A DNA stretch of 13,204 nt, from positions 1-13,204 of the forward strand of contig CAZOSB010000046.1 of the NCBI GenBank assembly GCA_964582545.1, in the 5' to 3' direction. The stretch comes from JAVVUJ01 sp964582545. GTDB lineage: Bacteria; Bacillota; Clostridia; Peptostreptococcales; Anaerovoracaceae. The notes under the pieces were generated by a model. It made no database searches, was not told the DNA's origin, and worked only from the letters and a program-made list of their open reading frames with translations. Made by a program: the position numbers and the translations under genes. Positions 7,010 to 12,951 of the stretch are shown piece after piece (the first letter of the stretch is position 1; every line of letters starts with the position of its first letter).

Positions 7010-7507
7010 TTAAACGGAAGTGGCCTTATGACCATCCCATCTTTTGCCGGACATGCTTTCGATGGTTACTTTGATTATGAGAGAATATTTGACCTTTTTT
7101 TCTACGTATTGATTTTCAGTAGGAATATAGCCAGCAGGTTTCATTTTTTCCACCATAAGATCATAAATTTTCATCTTTTCCATATTGTCTTCTATGATTT
7201 CCGCTGTACCAAATCCGATGACACTTTCAAAGGAATATCCCCAATCACAAGGCTTTCCACCGTTGAGAATCAAATCTGTGCCACTATTGGCAATCTCAAA
7301 ACAAACCTGAGGATTTTCCCTGAGAATATCCAACTTTTGTCCCACCTCCGCACAGTGAAAGTATAGGTGATTGTCCTCATACACGTAGAGCATGGGCACT
7401 ACATAGGGTTGGTTGTCCCGACACATGGCCAGATGACAAATTTGCTCTTTCTTTAAAATTGCAATCACTTCATTTGGATCTTTAATTTCTCTATCCCTTC
7501 TTCGCAT
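7010..7507 (-). CDS. Pyridoxamine 5'-phosphate oxidase-like flavoprotein (NimA-related)
   Basis: A 165-residue split-barrel protein of the FMN-binding pyridoxamine-phosphate-oxidase superfamily, closest to NimA/5-nitroimidazole-reductase-like members. It begins MRRRDREI with a short helix, then the barrel strands ICHLAMCRDNQPYVVPMLYVYEDN (23-46; key parts HLAM and PYVVP), YFHCAEVGQKLDILRENP (49-66) with His51 at the position of the NimA active-site His, and a later barrel strand VIGFGTAEII (96-105). Members may reduce nitro compounds or other flavin-linked substrates; the real substrate cannot be told. The start at 7507 is chosen because GGAG lies 5 nt upstream and a promoter lies just beyond. 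The longer in-frame ATG at 7585 falls within the -35 box and has no ribosome binding site. It is the first minus-strand gene before argR, 130 nt away. Confidence 0.85.
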   Translation of the reverse strand: MRRRDREIKDPNEVIAILKKEQICHLAMCRDNQPYVVPMLYVYEDNHLYFHCAEVGQKLDILRENPQVCFEIANSGTDLILNGGKPCDWGYSFESVIGFGTAEIIEDNMEKMKIYDLMVEKMKPAGYIPTENQYVEKKVKYSLIIKVTIESMSGKRWDGHKATSV

Positions 7508-7556
7508 ATTTTCTCCATTCTTTTCTCTATAGAATTTTAATTTAGTTGATACTTTA

Positions 7557-7585
7557 AATCTACCTTTGCAGACTTGGATTGTCAA
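7557..7585 (-). promoter_or_regulatory. Promoter of the NimA-like flavoprotein gene
   Basis: On the minus strand there is a perfect TTGACA (7585-7580), a 17-nt spacer, then TAGATT (7562-7557). The expected start near 7550 leaves about 43 nt of leader before the ATG at 7507. This also rules out the longer reading frame beginning at 7585. Confidence 0.65.
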
Positions 7586-7697
7586 GTGAATTTATAAGAT
7601 TTTGCAATGTGCTAGAAGATCGTGGTTATAAAATTTTGTGATAAAAATGTAATCTTTAATTGATGGCAAGTGTAAAAAATAGGCTTTGAGTTTGGTG

Positions 7698-7727
7698 TGG
7701 ACAAACATGTGTTTCCTATGGTAAAAT
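7698..7727 (+). promoter_or_regulatory. Promoter of the ruvCAB operon
   Basis: TGGACA (7698-7703), an 18-nt spacer, then TAAAAT (7722-7727), with TG at 7719-7720 forming an extended -10. Transcription should start near 7734. The spacer contains the LexA-type palindrome, so repressor binding would block polymerase. Confidence 0.68.
7702..7715. promoter_or_regulatory. SOS box (LexA operator)
   Basis: CAAACATGTGTTTC matches 13 of 14 positions of the Gram-positive LexA/DinR consensus CGAACRNRYGTTYC; the only difference is A for G at position 2. Both half-sites read GTTT on their own strand, as in the clostridial GAACnnnnGTTT form. It lies between -35 and -10 of the ruv promoter, and ruvAB is a classic SOS target, so motif, position and gene agree. 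Confidence 0.82.
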
Positions 7728-7793
7728 ACTTACAGCATCGGACGGTACCAGTCAGTGTATCAAGTGTCAGGTGACGTAGATTGTGAGGATATT

Positions 7794-7841
7794 ATGATTA
7801 ATGGCAAACAGTTTGCATTGATGGAAACTGTATTGTTATGA
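7794..7841 (+). CDS. Possible 15-residue leader ORF upstream of ruvC
   Basis: ATG with GAGG (7785-7788) 5 nt upstream opens a 15-codon frame (MINGKQFALMETVLL) ending in TGA at 7839-7841. The stop overlaps another ATG (ATGA) that starts a 4-codon frame, MKAL, ending at 7852. The same frame is open back to 7725 with a possible GTG at 7755 but no ribosome binding site there. It contains a small stem (7804-7809 with 7811-7816). Expression is unproven and the frame may be accidental. Confidence 0.22.
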   Translation: MINGKQFALMETVLL

Positions 7842-7867
7842 AGGCATTATAGGAGGCAACCCACGAA

Positions 7868-7891
7868 ATGTGGAACGAAAGGGATAGATGA
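7868..7891 (+). CDS. Possible 7-residue ORF translationally coupled to ruvC
   Basis: The best ribosome binding site of the leader, AGGAGG (7851-7856), is 31 nt before the ruvC ATG, too far to serve it directly. It is 11 nt before the ATG at 7868, which encodes MWNERDR and stops with TGA at 7889-7891, overlapping the ruvC ATG (7888-7890) as ATGA. This arrangement suggests translational coupling. The alternative is that ruvC uses the weak AAAGGG at 7879-7883. Confidence 0.3.
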   Translation: MWNERDR

Positions 7892-8397
7892 AAATATTAG
7901 GAATTGACCCCGGATACGCCATATTGGGCTACGGTATTGTGGAAAAAAAGGGCAACCATTTTTCCCCTTGCACCTATGGATCCATTGAAACGGATAAATC
8001 CATGGAGATGCCCGACAGGTTGAAGCATATTTACGCTTGCCTTATGGAGATCATCGGGGAGTATGAGCCGGACGTGGCAGCGGTAGAGGAGCTTTTCTTT
8101 AACACCAATGTGAAGACCGCCATTTTGGTGGGGCAAGCCAGAGGGGCTGCCTTGGTAGCCTGTGCCAATTCCGGCATAGAAATTTTTGAATATACGCCTT
8201 TGCAGATCAAGCAGGGGTTAGTAGGGTATGGACGAGCAGAAAAAAAACAAGTTCAAATGATGGTTAAAACCATTTTAAATTTAAAAGAAGTTCCAAAACC
8301 CGACGATACGGCGGATGCTTTGGCGGCGGCTATTTGTCACGGTCACTCTGCCGAGTATCAAAACAAGATGAAAAAATTAGGAGGCAAAAGGGGATAA
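7888..8397 (+). CDS. ruvC: Holliday junction endonuclease RuvC
   Basis: Dimeric nuclease that cuts four-way DNA junctions symmetrically to resolve recombination intermediates. The 169 residues contain all four catalytic acids: Asp7 in GIDPGY, Glu67 in AAVEELFF, and Asp140 and Asp143 in KPDDTADALAAAICH. A basic region follows from about 157 to the C-terminus. Size and motif spacing are normal. The ATG is fixed because an in-frame stop (TAG, 7885-7887) lies immediately before it. Its own ribosome binding site is weak (AAAGGG), and a 7-codon frame overlaps the start. It heads the ruvC-ruvA-ruvB unit with ruvA only 1 nt after its stop, downstream of an SOS-box promoter, so damage induction is expected. 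Confidence 0.97.
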   Translation: MKILGIDPGYAILGYGIVEKKGNHFSPCTYGSIETDKSMEMPDRLKHIYACLMEIIGEYEPDVAAVEELFFNTNVKTAILVGQARGAALVACANSGIEIFEYTPLQIKQGLVGYGRAEKKQVQMMVKTILNLKEVPKPDDTADALAAAICHGHSAEYQNKMKKLGGKRG

Positions 8398-8398
8398 A

Positions 8399-8980
8399 AT
8401 GTTTCATTACATAAAAGGACATGTTACAATGAAATTTGACGGCGGAGCGGTGTTAGAGTGTAACGGCATCGGCTATGAACTCTTTCTTCCCGATAATTCA
8501 GGCGTTTATTTGGCCAAAGAAGAGGAAGAAATTCTGGTTTACACCACGGTAATCGTCAGAGAAGATGATGTGAGCATCTATGGATTTAAAGAAAAGGAAT
8601 CCATGAGCCTTTTTAAGAAGCTCATGACCGTCAGTGGTGTGGGCGCTAAGGCCGCATTGGCGGTACTTTCAGTGATGCCTATAGATCAGGTGAAAAAGGC
8701 CATCGTATTTGGAGATGTGGCAAGCTTGACCAGAGCCAACGGCATCGGAAAAAAGTCTGCTGAGCGGATTATTTTGGAACTGAAGGATAAGCTTGGAGCT
8801 GTGGGTGGCTTGACGGAGACCATGGATAGCGTGGTGGCTGTAGGCGGCAAAAACGAAGCTGTGGAAGCTCTTATGGGCTTGGGATATAGCAAGAGTGAGG
8901 CTGTGGGTGCATTGGCGTCCATCGAAGAAAAGGATCTATCTACAGAGGATTATATCAAATTGGCACTTAAAAGAATTTAA
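8399..8980 (+). CDS. ruvA: Holliday junction branch-migration protein RuvA
   Basis: Tetrameric protein that holds the four-way junction open and loads RuvB rings. The 193 residues show the expected three domains: an N-terminal OB fold (1 to about 63; FHYIKGHV, then ECNGIGYEL), a central pair of helix-hairpin-helix motifs (MTVSGVGAKAALAVL at 76-90 and RANGIGKKSAERIILEL at 112-128), a flexible linker rich in Gly and Val (about 134-150), and the C-terminal RuvB-contacting domain (about 152-193; EAVEALMGLGYSKSEA). It begins 1 nt after the ruvC stop; AAAAGGGG (8386-8393) is 5 nt upstream. Tight spacing shows co-transcription and probably coupled translation. Nothing unusual. Confidence 0.97.
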   Translation: MFHYIKGHVTMKFDGGAVLECNGIGYELFLPDNSGVYLAKEEEEILVYTTVIVREDDVSIYGFKEKESMSLFKKLMTVSGVGAKAALAVLSVMPIDQVKKAIVFGDVASLTRANGIGKKSAERIILELKDKLGAVGGLTETMDSVVAVGGKNEAVEALMGLGYSKSEAVGALASIEEKDLSTEDYIKLALKRI

Positions 8981-9052
8981 TCGATGCTTTTAAGAACTCC
9001 ATTAGGGAATTGACCAATTCAAATATGCTTACTATATAAAGGAAGTAAATCT

Positions 9053-10075
9053 ATGGATTATGAAGAACGAATTACAGATGCCAGCTGCGGGGAAGAAGAA
9101 GAGGCGGTAGAGCAAAGCCTCAGACCCAAACGGTTGGGAGAATATATCGGTCAAAAAAATGTGGTGACCAATTTAAAAGTGTTTATCGAAGCAGCAAAAT
9201 TTCGAAAAGAACCATTGGATCACGTGCTTTTCTATGGACCTCCGGGTTTGGGAAAGACCACTTTAGCAGGGATCATTGCCAATGAGTTAGGGGTTGATTT
9301 GCGCATTACCTCAGGTCCTGCCATCGAAAGAGCGGGGGATTTGGCTGCGATTTTAACCAATCTCAGCGAAAATGATGTTTTGTTTATTGATGAAATTCAT
9401 AGGCTCAATCGTTCGGTGGAGGAAGTGCTTTATTCTGCCATGGAAGATTATGCCTTGGACATTATCATCGGCAAAGGACCTTCGGCCAGATCCATTCGGT
9501 TGGATTTAAGCAAGTTTACCTTGATTGGAGCCACCACTCGAGCAGGCAGTTTATCTGCACCCTTGAGAGATCGGTTTGGAGTCATCAGTAAATTTGAGCT
9601 TTACACCTTGGAGGAATTAAAATTGATCATTAAAAGATCGGCTGAAATTTTAGACGTGAAGATCGACGAAGAATCTCTGACAGAAATGGCAAAGCGTTCC
9701 AGGGGAACCCCCAGAGTGGCCAACCGTCTGCTAAAAAGGGTGCGGGATTTCAGTCAGGTGCGTGGTTCCGGTATAATAGATAAAGCAATAACGGATGAAA
9801 CCCTTGCCTCCCTCGGTATCGACAAGGAAGGTCTGGAGGGGCTGGATCGGGAAATCCTGAAGATGATCATAGAAAGGTTTAAGGGAGGACCAGTGGGCAT
9901 CGATACCATCGCCGCCGCCTTGGGGGAGGAAAAGGTTACCATTGAAGATGTGTACGAACCCTATTTAATCCAAGCAGGGTTTTTGCACAGGACCCAAAAG
10001 GGAAGGATGGTTTCTCAAAGTGCCTATAAACATTTGGGCATCGCGCTTGAGGATGACCAATTGAGTTTTTCTTAA
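9053..10075 (+). CDS. ruvB: Holliday junction helicase RuvB
   Basis: Hexameric AAA+ motor that, with RuvA, drives branch migration of Holliday junctions using ATP. The 340 residues carry Walker A GPPGLGKT (62-69), Walker B LFIDE (110-114) followed by IHRLNRSVEE, sensor 1 GATTRAGSLS (159-168), the arginine finger in LRDRFG (Arg174), sensor 2 GTPRVANRL (218-226), and a C-terminal winged helix (about 263-330) ending in GFLHRTQKGRM. The start ATG is 9 nt after AAAGGA (9038-9043). It is 72 nt after ruvA; the gap holds a short palindrome (9007-9020) and no terminator, so it belongs to the same SOS-controlled unit. Family length and motifs are normal. Confidence 0.98.
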   Translation: MDYEERITDASCGEEEEAVEQSLRPKRLGEYIGQKNVVTNLKVFIEAAKFRKEPLDHVLFYGPPGLGKTTLAGIIANELGVDLRITSGPAIERAGDLAAILTNLSENDVLFIDEIHRLNRSVEEVLYSAMEDYALDIIIGKGPSARSIRLDLSKFTLIGATTRAGSLSAPLRDRFGVISKFELYTLEELKLIIKRSAEILDVKIDEESLTEMAKRSRGTPRVANRLLKRVRDFSQVRGSGIIDKAITDETLASLGIDKEGLEGLDREILKMIIERFKGGPVGIDTIAAALGEEKVTIEDVYEPYLIQAGFLHRTQKGRMVSQSAYKHLGIALEDDQLSFS

Positions 10076-10107
10076 ATTCGAATACTGAGTTAGTGCAATT
10101 ACTCGTG

Positions 10108-10140
10108 AATAAGAAATGTTAATAGAACTTCTTATTTTGA
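10108..10140 (+). repeat. Weak A/T hairpin after ruvB
   Basis: AATAAGAA (10108-10115) pairs with TTCTTATT (10129-10136) across a 13-nt loop and is followed by TTGA. The stem is almost all A/T and the T-run is short, so termination would be weak at best. It could allow partial read-through from ruvB into the next gene. The remaining ruvB-spoIID-like gap (140 nt) shows only a loose direct repeat, GTAATAG plus TTTTTGT, at 10150-10167 and 10184-10197. Confidence 0.3.
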
Positions 10141-10215
10141 AAATTTAAAGTAATAGCTGTTTTTGTTAAAACAATTGGATGCTGTAATAGTTTTTGTAAG
10201 TAAAGGAGCATAACC

Positions 10216-11679
10216 ATGTACTTGTGGAAAAGTAAAGAATGGGGACTTAAGGAATTCGGGAGCATGAAACTCGTCAGGGCACTTAACCGTAGAAACTGCT
10301 GGTTTCTGTTAGTAGCAACTTTAGTATTTTTCGGGAGCATGAATTCTTTTGGGAGCACGGCTTACGGATCTACCTTGGATTACATCAAAGTAGGATTGAA
10401 ATACGGAAATTCCTCTGTGGTACAAGGTATCTTATCAGCAGAAGGTGGTTTAGTATTAGGTAGCTTTTCCCAAGGGGGCTTTTCAGATGTGGCTCCACTT
10501 AACGTCAAACGTCTTTCTTTTAACAACGATGAAGGCAATATTCAATTGTTTGATGTTGACGGAAAGATGCTTTTGGAAAGCTTAGGTGAAAATCAAGTGA
10601 TTTTATCCGCTGATTACCAAGGGGGAGGCACTGTAAAGTATGATGAAAAGCCATATCGAGGTGGGATTTTGCTTAAGCAAAATTCAGAAAAGATAATGGT
10701 GATAAACTGCTTGGATTTAGAGCATTACGTATACGGAGTTTTGACCGCGGAAATTGGGGCATCTAGCCATTTAGAGGCGATTAAGGCTCAGGCTGTGGCC
10801 GCCAGAAGTTATGCAGGCGCCAATGTGGGAGCTCATAATTCCAGCGGTTTTAATCTTTGCGCTACCACCCACTGTCAAGTTTACAACGGATATTCCGGGG
10901 AATATGCCAATACAAACAAGGGTGCGGACGAAACCAGAGGATTGATGATTTATTCGGAAGGAAAGCCGGTCACCGCTTATTACGCAAAAAACAGTGGAGG
11001 ACATACGCAAAATGCGGAGGATGTCTGGTATGCTTCCTTGCCTTACCTGAGAGGTGTTGCGGATTCATATGCTCCCGAGTACCTTTGGGAAGCAAAGATT
11101 ACCTTTGAGGAGCTTCAGAAAAAGCTGGAGGCGGCAGGGCACACTCCGGGAGAAATACAGCAGGTAGCCATTACCAAGAGATCGGCTGCAGGTGCAGTAT
11201 ACACCTTGGAAATCAAGGGAAAGGAAAACACCGTTACTTTAAACAAGGATGGTGTGAGAACCACTTTGGGCGGTACCAGTGTAAAGTCCTTGATGTTTTC
11301 TTTTGTGGATAGCTCCAATATCAGTGGTGTCGGCGGTACTTCCGGTGGAGGAAATTCAGGCAGCGGCAATTCCAGTAGCAATCAAGACTTTGCCTACGTG
11401 GTATCCTCCAACGGTGTAAAAGAAAAGGTTTCTTCCGATACCCTATATATTTCAAACGGAAGCGCAAAGATAAAATGGCAGGAGGTTTTTACGGGCAATG
11501 TAGATTCTGGAAATACTTCGACCATTGAAAAAGTTACCAGTGGAATCTTGTACCTGAAAGGGAAGGGATATGGTCACGGTGTGGGTATGCAGCAGGATGG
11601 CGCTATCGCCATGGCCAAGCAGGGCTTTACATATGATCAAATATTGAAGTTTTATTATACAAATATAGAGATAAAATGA
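10216..11679 (+). CDS. SpoIID/LytB-domain secreted peptidoglycan lytic enzyme
   Basis: Predicted envelope-anchored or secreted protein that cleaves glycan strands, as SpoIID lytic transglycosylases do during engulfment. It has 487 residues: a basic N-terminus, one hydrophobic segment (about 28-42; CWFLLVATLVFFG), an N-terminal domain, the core DLEHYVYGVLTAEIG with the predicted catalytic Glu179, QAVAARSYA (192-200), a zinc-type His207/Cys215/His219/Cys220 cluster in NLCATTHCQVYNG, YYAKNSGGHTQNAEDVW (255-271), and the terminal GKGYGHGVGMQQDGA (449-463). A Gly/Ser/Asn-rich insertion (about 369-390) plus about 50 residues separates the last two blocks. B. subtilis SpoIID has about 343 residues. 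The start follows AAGGAG (10203-10208) by 7 nt. Whether it acts in sporulation or vegetative growth cannot be told; its place between ruvB and queA suggests a clostridial paralogue rather than the spoIIQ-linked spoIID. Confidence 0.88.
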   Translation: MYLWKSKEWGLKEFGSMKLVRALNRRNCWFLLVATLVFFGSMNSFGSTAYGSTLDYIKVGLKYGNSSVVQGILSAEGGLVLGSFSQGGFSDVAPLNVKRLSFNNDEGNIQLFDVDGKMLLESLGENQVILSADYQGGGTVKYDEKPYRGGILLKQNSEKIMVINCLDLEHYVYGVLTAEIGASSHLEAIKAQAVAARSYAGANVGAHNSSGFNLCATTHCQVYNGYSGEYANTNKGADETRGLMIYSEGKPVTAYYAKNSGGHTQNAEDVWYASLPYLRGVADSYAPEYLWEAKITFEELQKKLEAAGHTPGEIQQVAITKRSAAGAVYTLEIKGKENTVTLNKDGVRTTLGGTSVKSLMFSFVDSSNISGVGGTSGGGNSGSGNSSSNQDFAYVVSSNGVKEKVSSDTLYISNGSAKIKWQEVFTGNVDSGNTSTIEKVTSGILYLKGKGYGHGVGMQQDGAIAMAKQGFTYDQILKFYYTNIEIK

Positions 11680-11742
11680 TTTTGAATTTAAAGAGGACTA
11701 TAAAAAATATTATTGTTTTAAAATACGAGGAGTAAAAACTGA

Positions 11743-12888
11743 ATGCATATTGATGAATTTGACTACCATTTACCTCAGGAGTTGATTGCTCAACATCCCA
11801 GTGATAAAAGGGATGCCTCTCGGTTAATGGTATTGCATAGACAGACAGGGGAAATAGAGCATCGACATTTTTATAATGTGATGGAATACTTGAATCCGGG
11901 TGATTGCTTAGTTCTCAACAATTCAAAGGTCTTGCCGGCCAGATTGCTGGGGAAAAAGGAAATTACTGGAGCCGGGGTGGAGTTTCTGCTTTTGAGAAGG
12001 AAAGAGGGCGATGTATGGGAAACCATGGTCAAACCGGGAAAGCGACTTCATCCGGGGGATGTGGTTTCCTTTTCAGAAGGAAGGCTGCGGGCAAAGATTG
12101 TGGACTATGGGGAGGAAGGTACCCGTATTGTAGAGTTTTTGTACGATGGCTGTGAAGGATCCCAGAGGGAGGATGGAGGTACATCCTTTCTTGCTTTGTT
12201 GGAGGAAATTGGGGAGATTCCGTTGCCTCCCTACATCGAGAGAAAAAGCGATGGAGAGGATCGATGCAGATATCAGACCGTATACTGCAAAGAGGAAGGG
12301 TCTGTAGCTGCCCCTACGGCGGGGCTGCATTTCACAGAGGAACTTTTGGATCAGATCAAAGCAAAAGGGGTTCGGGTTGCTTACGTGACCTTACATGTGG
12401 GAATCGGAACCTTTCGTCCTGTGAAATGCTCCCAAATCGAAGAGCATAAGATGCATTTTGAGGAATTTGAAATCAATCAAGAGAATGCGGATATTATCAA
12501 TGAAGTAAAAAGGTGCGGCGGACGGATTATTTCTGTGGGAACCACCTCGTCCAGAACCTTGGAAAGTGCCGCAGTAAAAGCTAATCAATCAGAATCAAGT
12601 TTTCTTTTGGAAGAGAACGATAAAGATAGTGATAAAGAAAAGGATGCGGAGGGAAAGGGTACCTTTGTGGTGTTATCCCAGCAGGGCTCTACGGGTATCT
12701 TTATTTATCCGGGATATCAATTTAAGATAGTGGATGCACTCATTACCAATTTTCATTTGCCAAAATCCACCTTGCTAATGTTGATCTCTGCATTGTATAA
12801 TAGAAAGGATATTTTAGCCGCCTATGAAGAGGCGGTGAAGGAGGAATATCGCTTTTTCAGTTATGGGGATGCCATGATGATTGTATAG
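11743..12888 (+). CDS. queA: S-adenosylmethionine:tRNA ribosyltransferase-isomerase QueA
   Basis: Transfers and isomerises the ribosyl part of S-adenosylmethionine onto preQ1 in tRNA to form epoxyqueuosine, at the wobble base of GUN anticodons. Family motifs are clear: FDYHLPQELIAQHP (6-19), RDASRLMVL (23-31), LVLNNSKVLPARL (56-68), EIPLPPYI (158-165), YQTVYCKEEGSVAAPTAGLHF (177-197; core APTAGLHF), VTLHVGIGTFRPV (215-227), SVGTTSSRTLE (264-274) and IFIYPGYQFKIVDALITNFHLPKSTLLML (319-347; core NFHLPKST). At 381 residues it is about 35-40 longer than usual. Most of the excess is a charged insertion (about 280-314) containing DKDSDKEKDAEG, plus about 10 residues near 137-148. Start: ATG 10 nt after AGGAG (11728-11732). 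It lies 63 nt after the SpoIID-like gene and 63 nt before tgt. Confidence 0.96.
   Translation: MHIDEFDYHLPQELIAQHPSDKRDASRLMVLHRQTGEIEHRHFYNVMEYLNPGDCLVLNNSKVLPARLLGKKEITGAGVEFLLLRRKEGDVWETMVKPGKRLHPGDVVSFSEGRLRAKIVDYGEEGTRIVEFLYDGCEGSQREDGGTSFLALLEEIGEIPLPPYIERKSDGEDRCRYQTVYCKEEGSVAAPTAGLHFTEELLDQIKAKGVRVAYVTLHVGIGTFRPVKCSQIEEHKMHFEEFEINQENADIINEVKRCGGRIISVGTTSSRTLESAAVKANQSESSFLLEENDKDSDKEKDAEGKGTFVVLSQQGSTGIFIYPGYQFKIVDALITNFHLPKSTLLMLISALYNRKDILAAYEEAVKEEYRFFSYGDAMMIV
12619..12646 (+). repeat. Short period-12 repeat inside queA
   Basis: GATAAAGATAGT (12619-12630) is followed directly by GATAAAGAAAAG (12631-12642) and then GATG, an imperfect tandem repeat with a 12-base period that keeps the frame. 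It encodes Asp-Lys-Asp-Ser, Asp-Lys-Glu-Lys and Asp. It forms the core of the extra hydrophilic segment in QueA and is consistent with growth by replication slippage. Confidence 0.6.
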
Positions 12889-12951
12889 GAAATTGCATAA
12901 TTAATAAAGAAAACTCAATTAATTGATAAAAAAAACGAAATGAGATAAGGA

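Larger units (their letters stand above)
7508..7887. other. Divergent control region between flavoprotein gene and ruvC
   Basis: A 380-bp stretch without a standard gene. It holds, from left to right, the minus-strand leader and promoter of the flavoprotein gene (7508-7585), about 110 bp of A/T-rich DNA in which I see nothing definite (7586-7697), the ruv promoter with an embedded SOS box (7698-7727), and a leader of about 150 nt with tiny reading frames (7734-7887). No tRNA, terminator or recognisable riboswitch was seen. Confidence 0.8.

Noticed and set aside
6980..7366. Open plus-strand frame of 128 codons.
   Set aside because: It is the reverse shadow of the flavoprotein gene, lacks a ribosome binding site and does not look like a protein family.
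7586..7697. A/T-rich stretch between the two divergent promoters considered as an origin, riboswitch or small RNA gene.
   Set aside because: No repeated boxes, stable stem with T-run or known RNA motif could be seen.
9010..9038. TTGACC, 17 nt, TATATA in the ruvA-ruvB gap, a possible internal ruvB promoter.
   Set aside because: The start point would fall near 9045, inside or after the ruvB ribosome binding site (9038-9043), leaving a defective leader. The -35 also overlaps a small palindrome, so chance is likelier.
10160..10190. TGCTGTAAT (10180-10188) as an extended -10 before the SpoIID-like gene.
   Set aside because: No reasonable -35 at 16-18 nt upstream, and no clear sporulation-sigma motif that I could defend.
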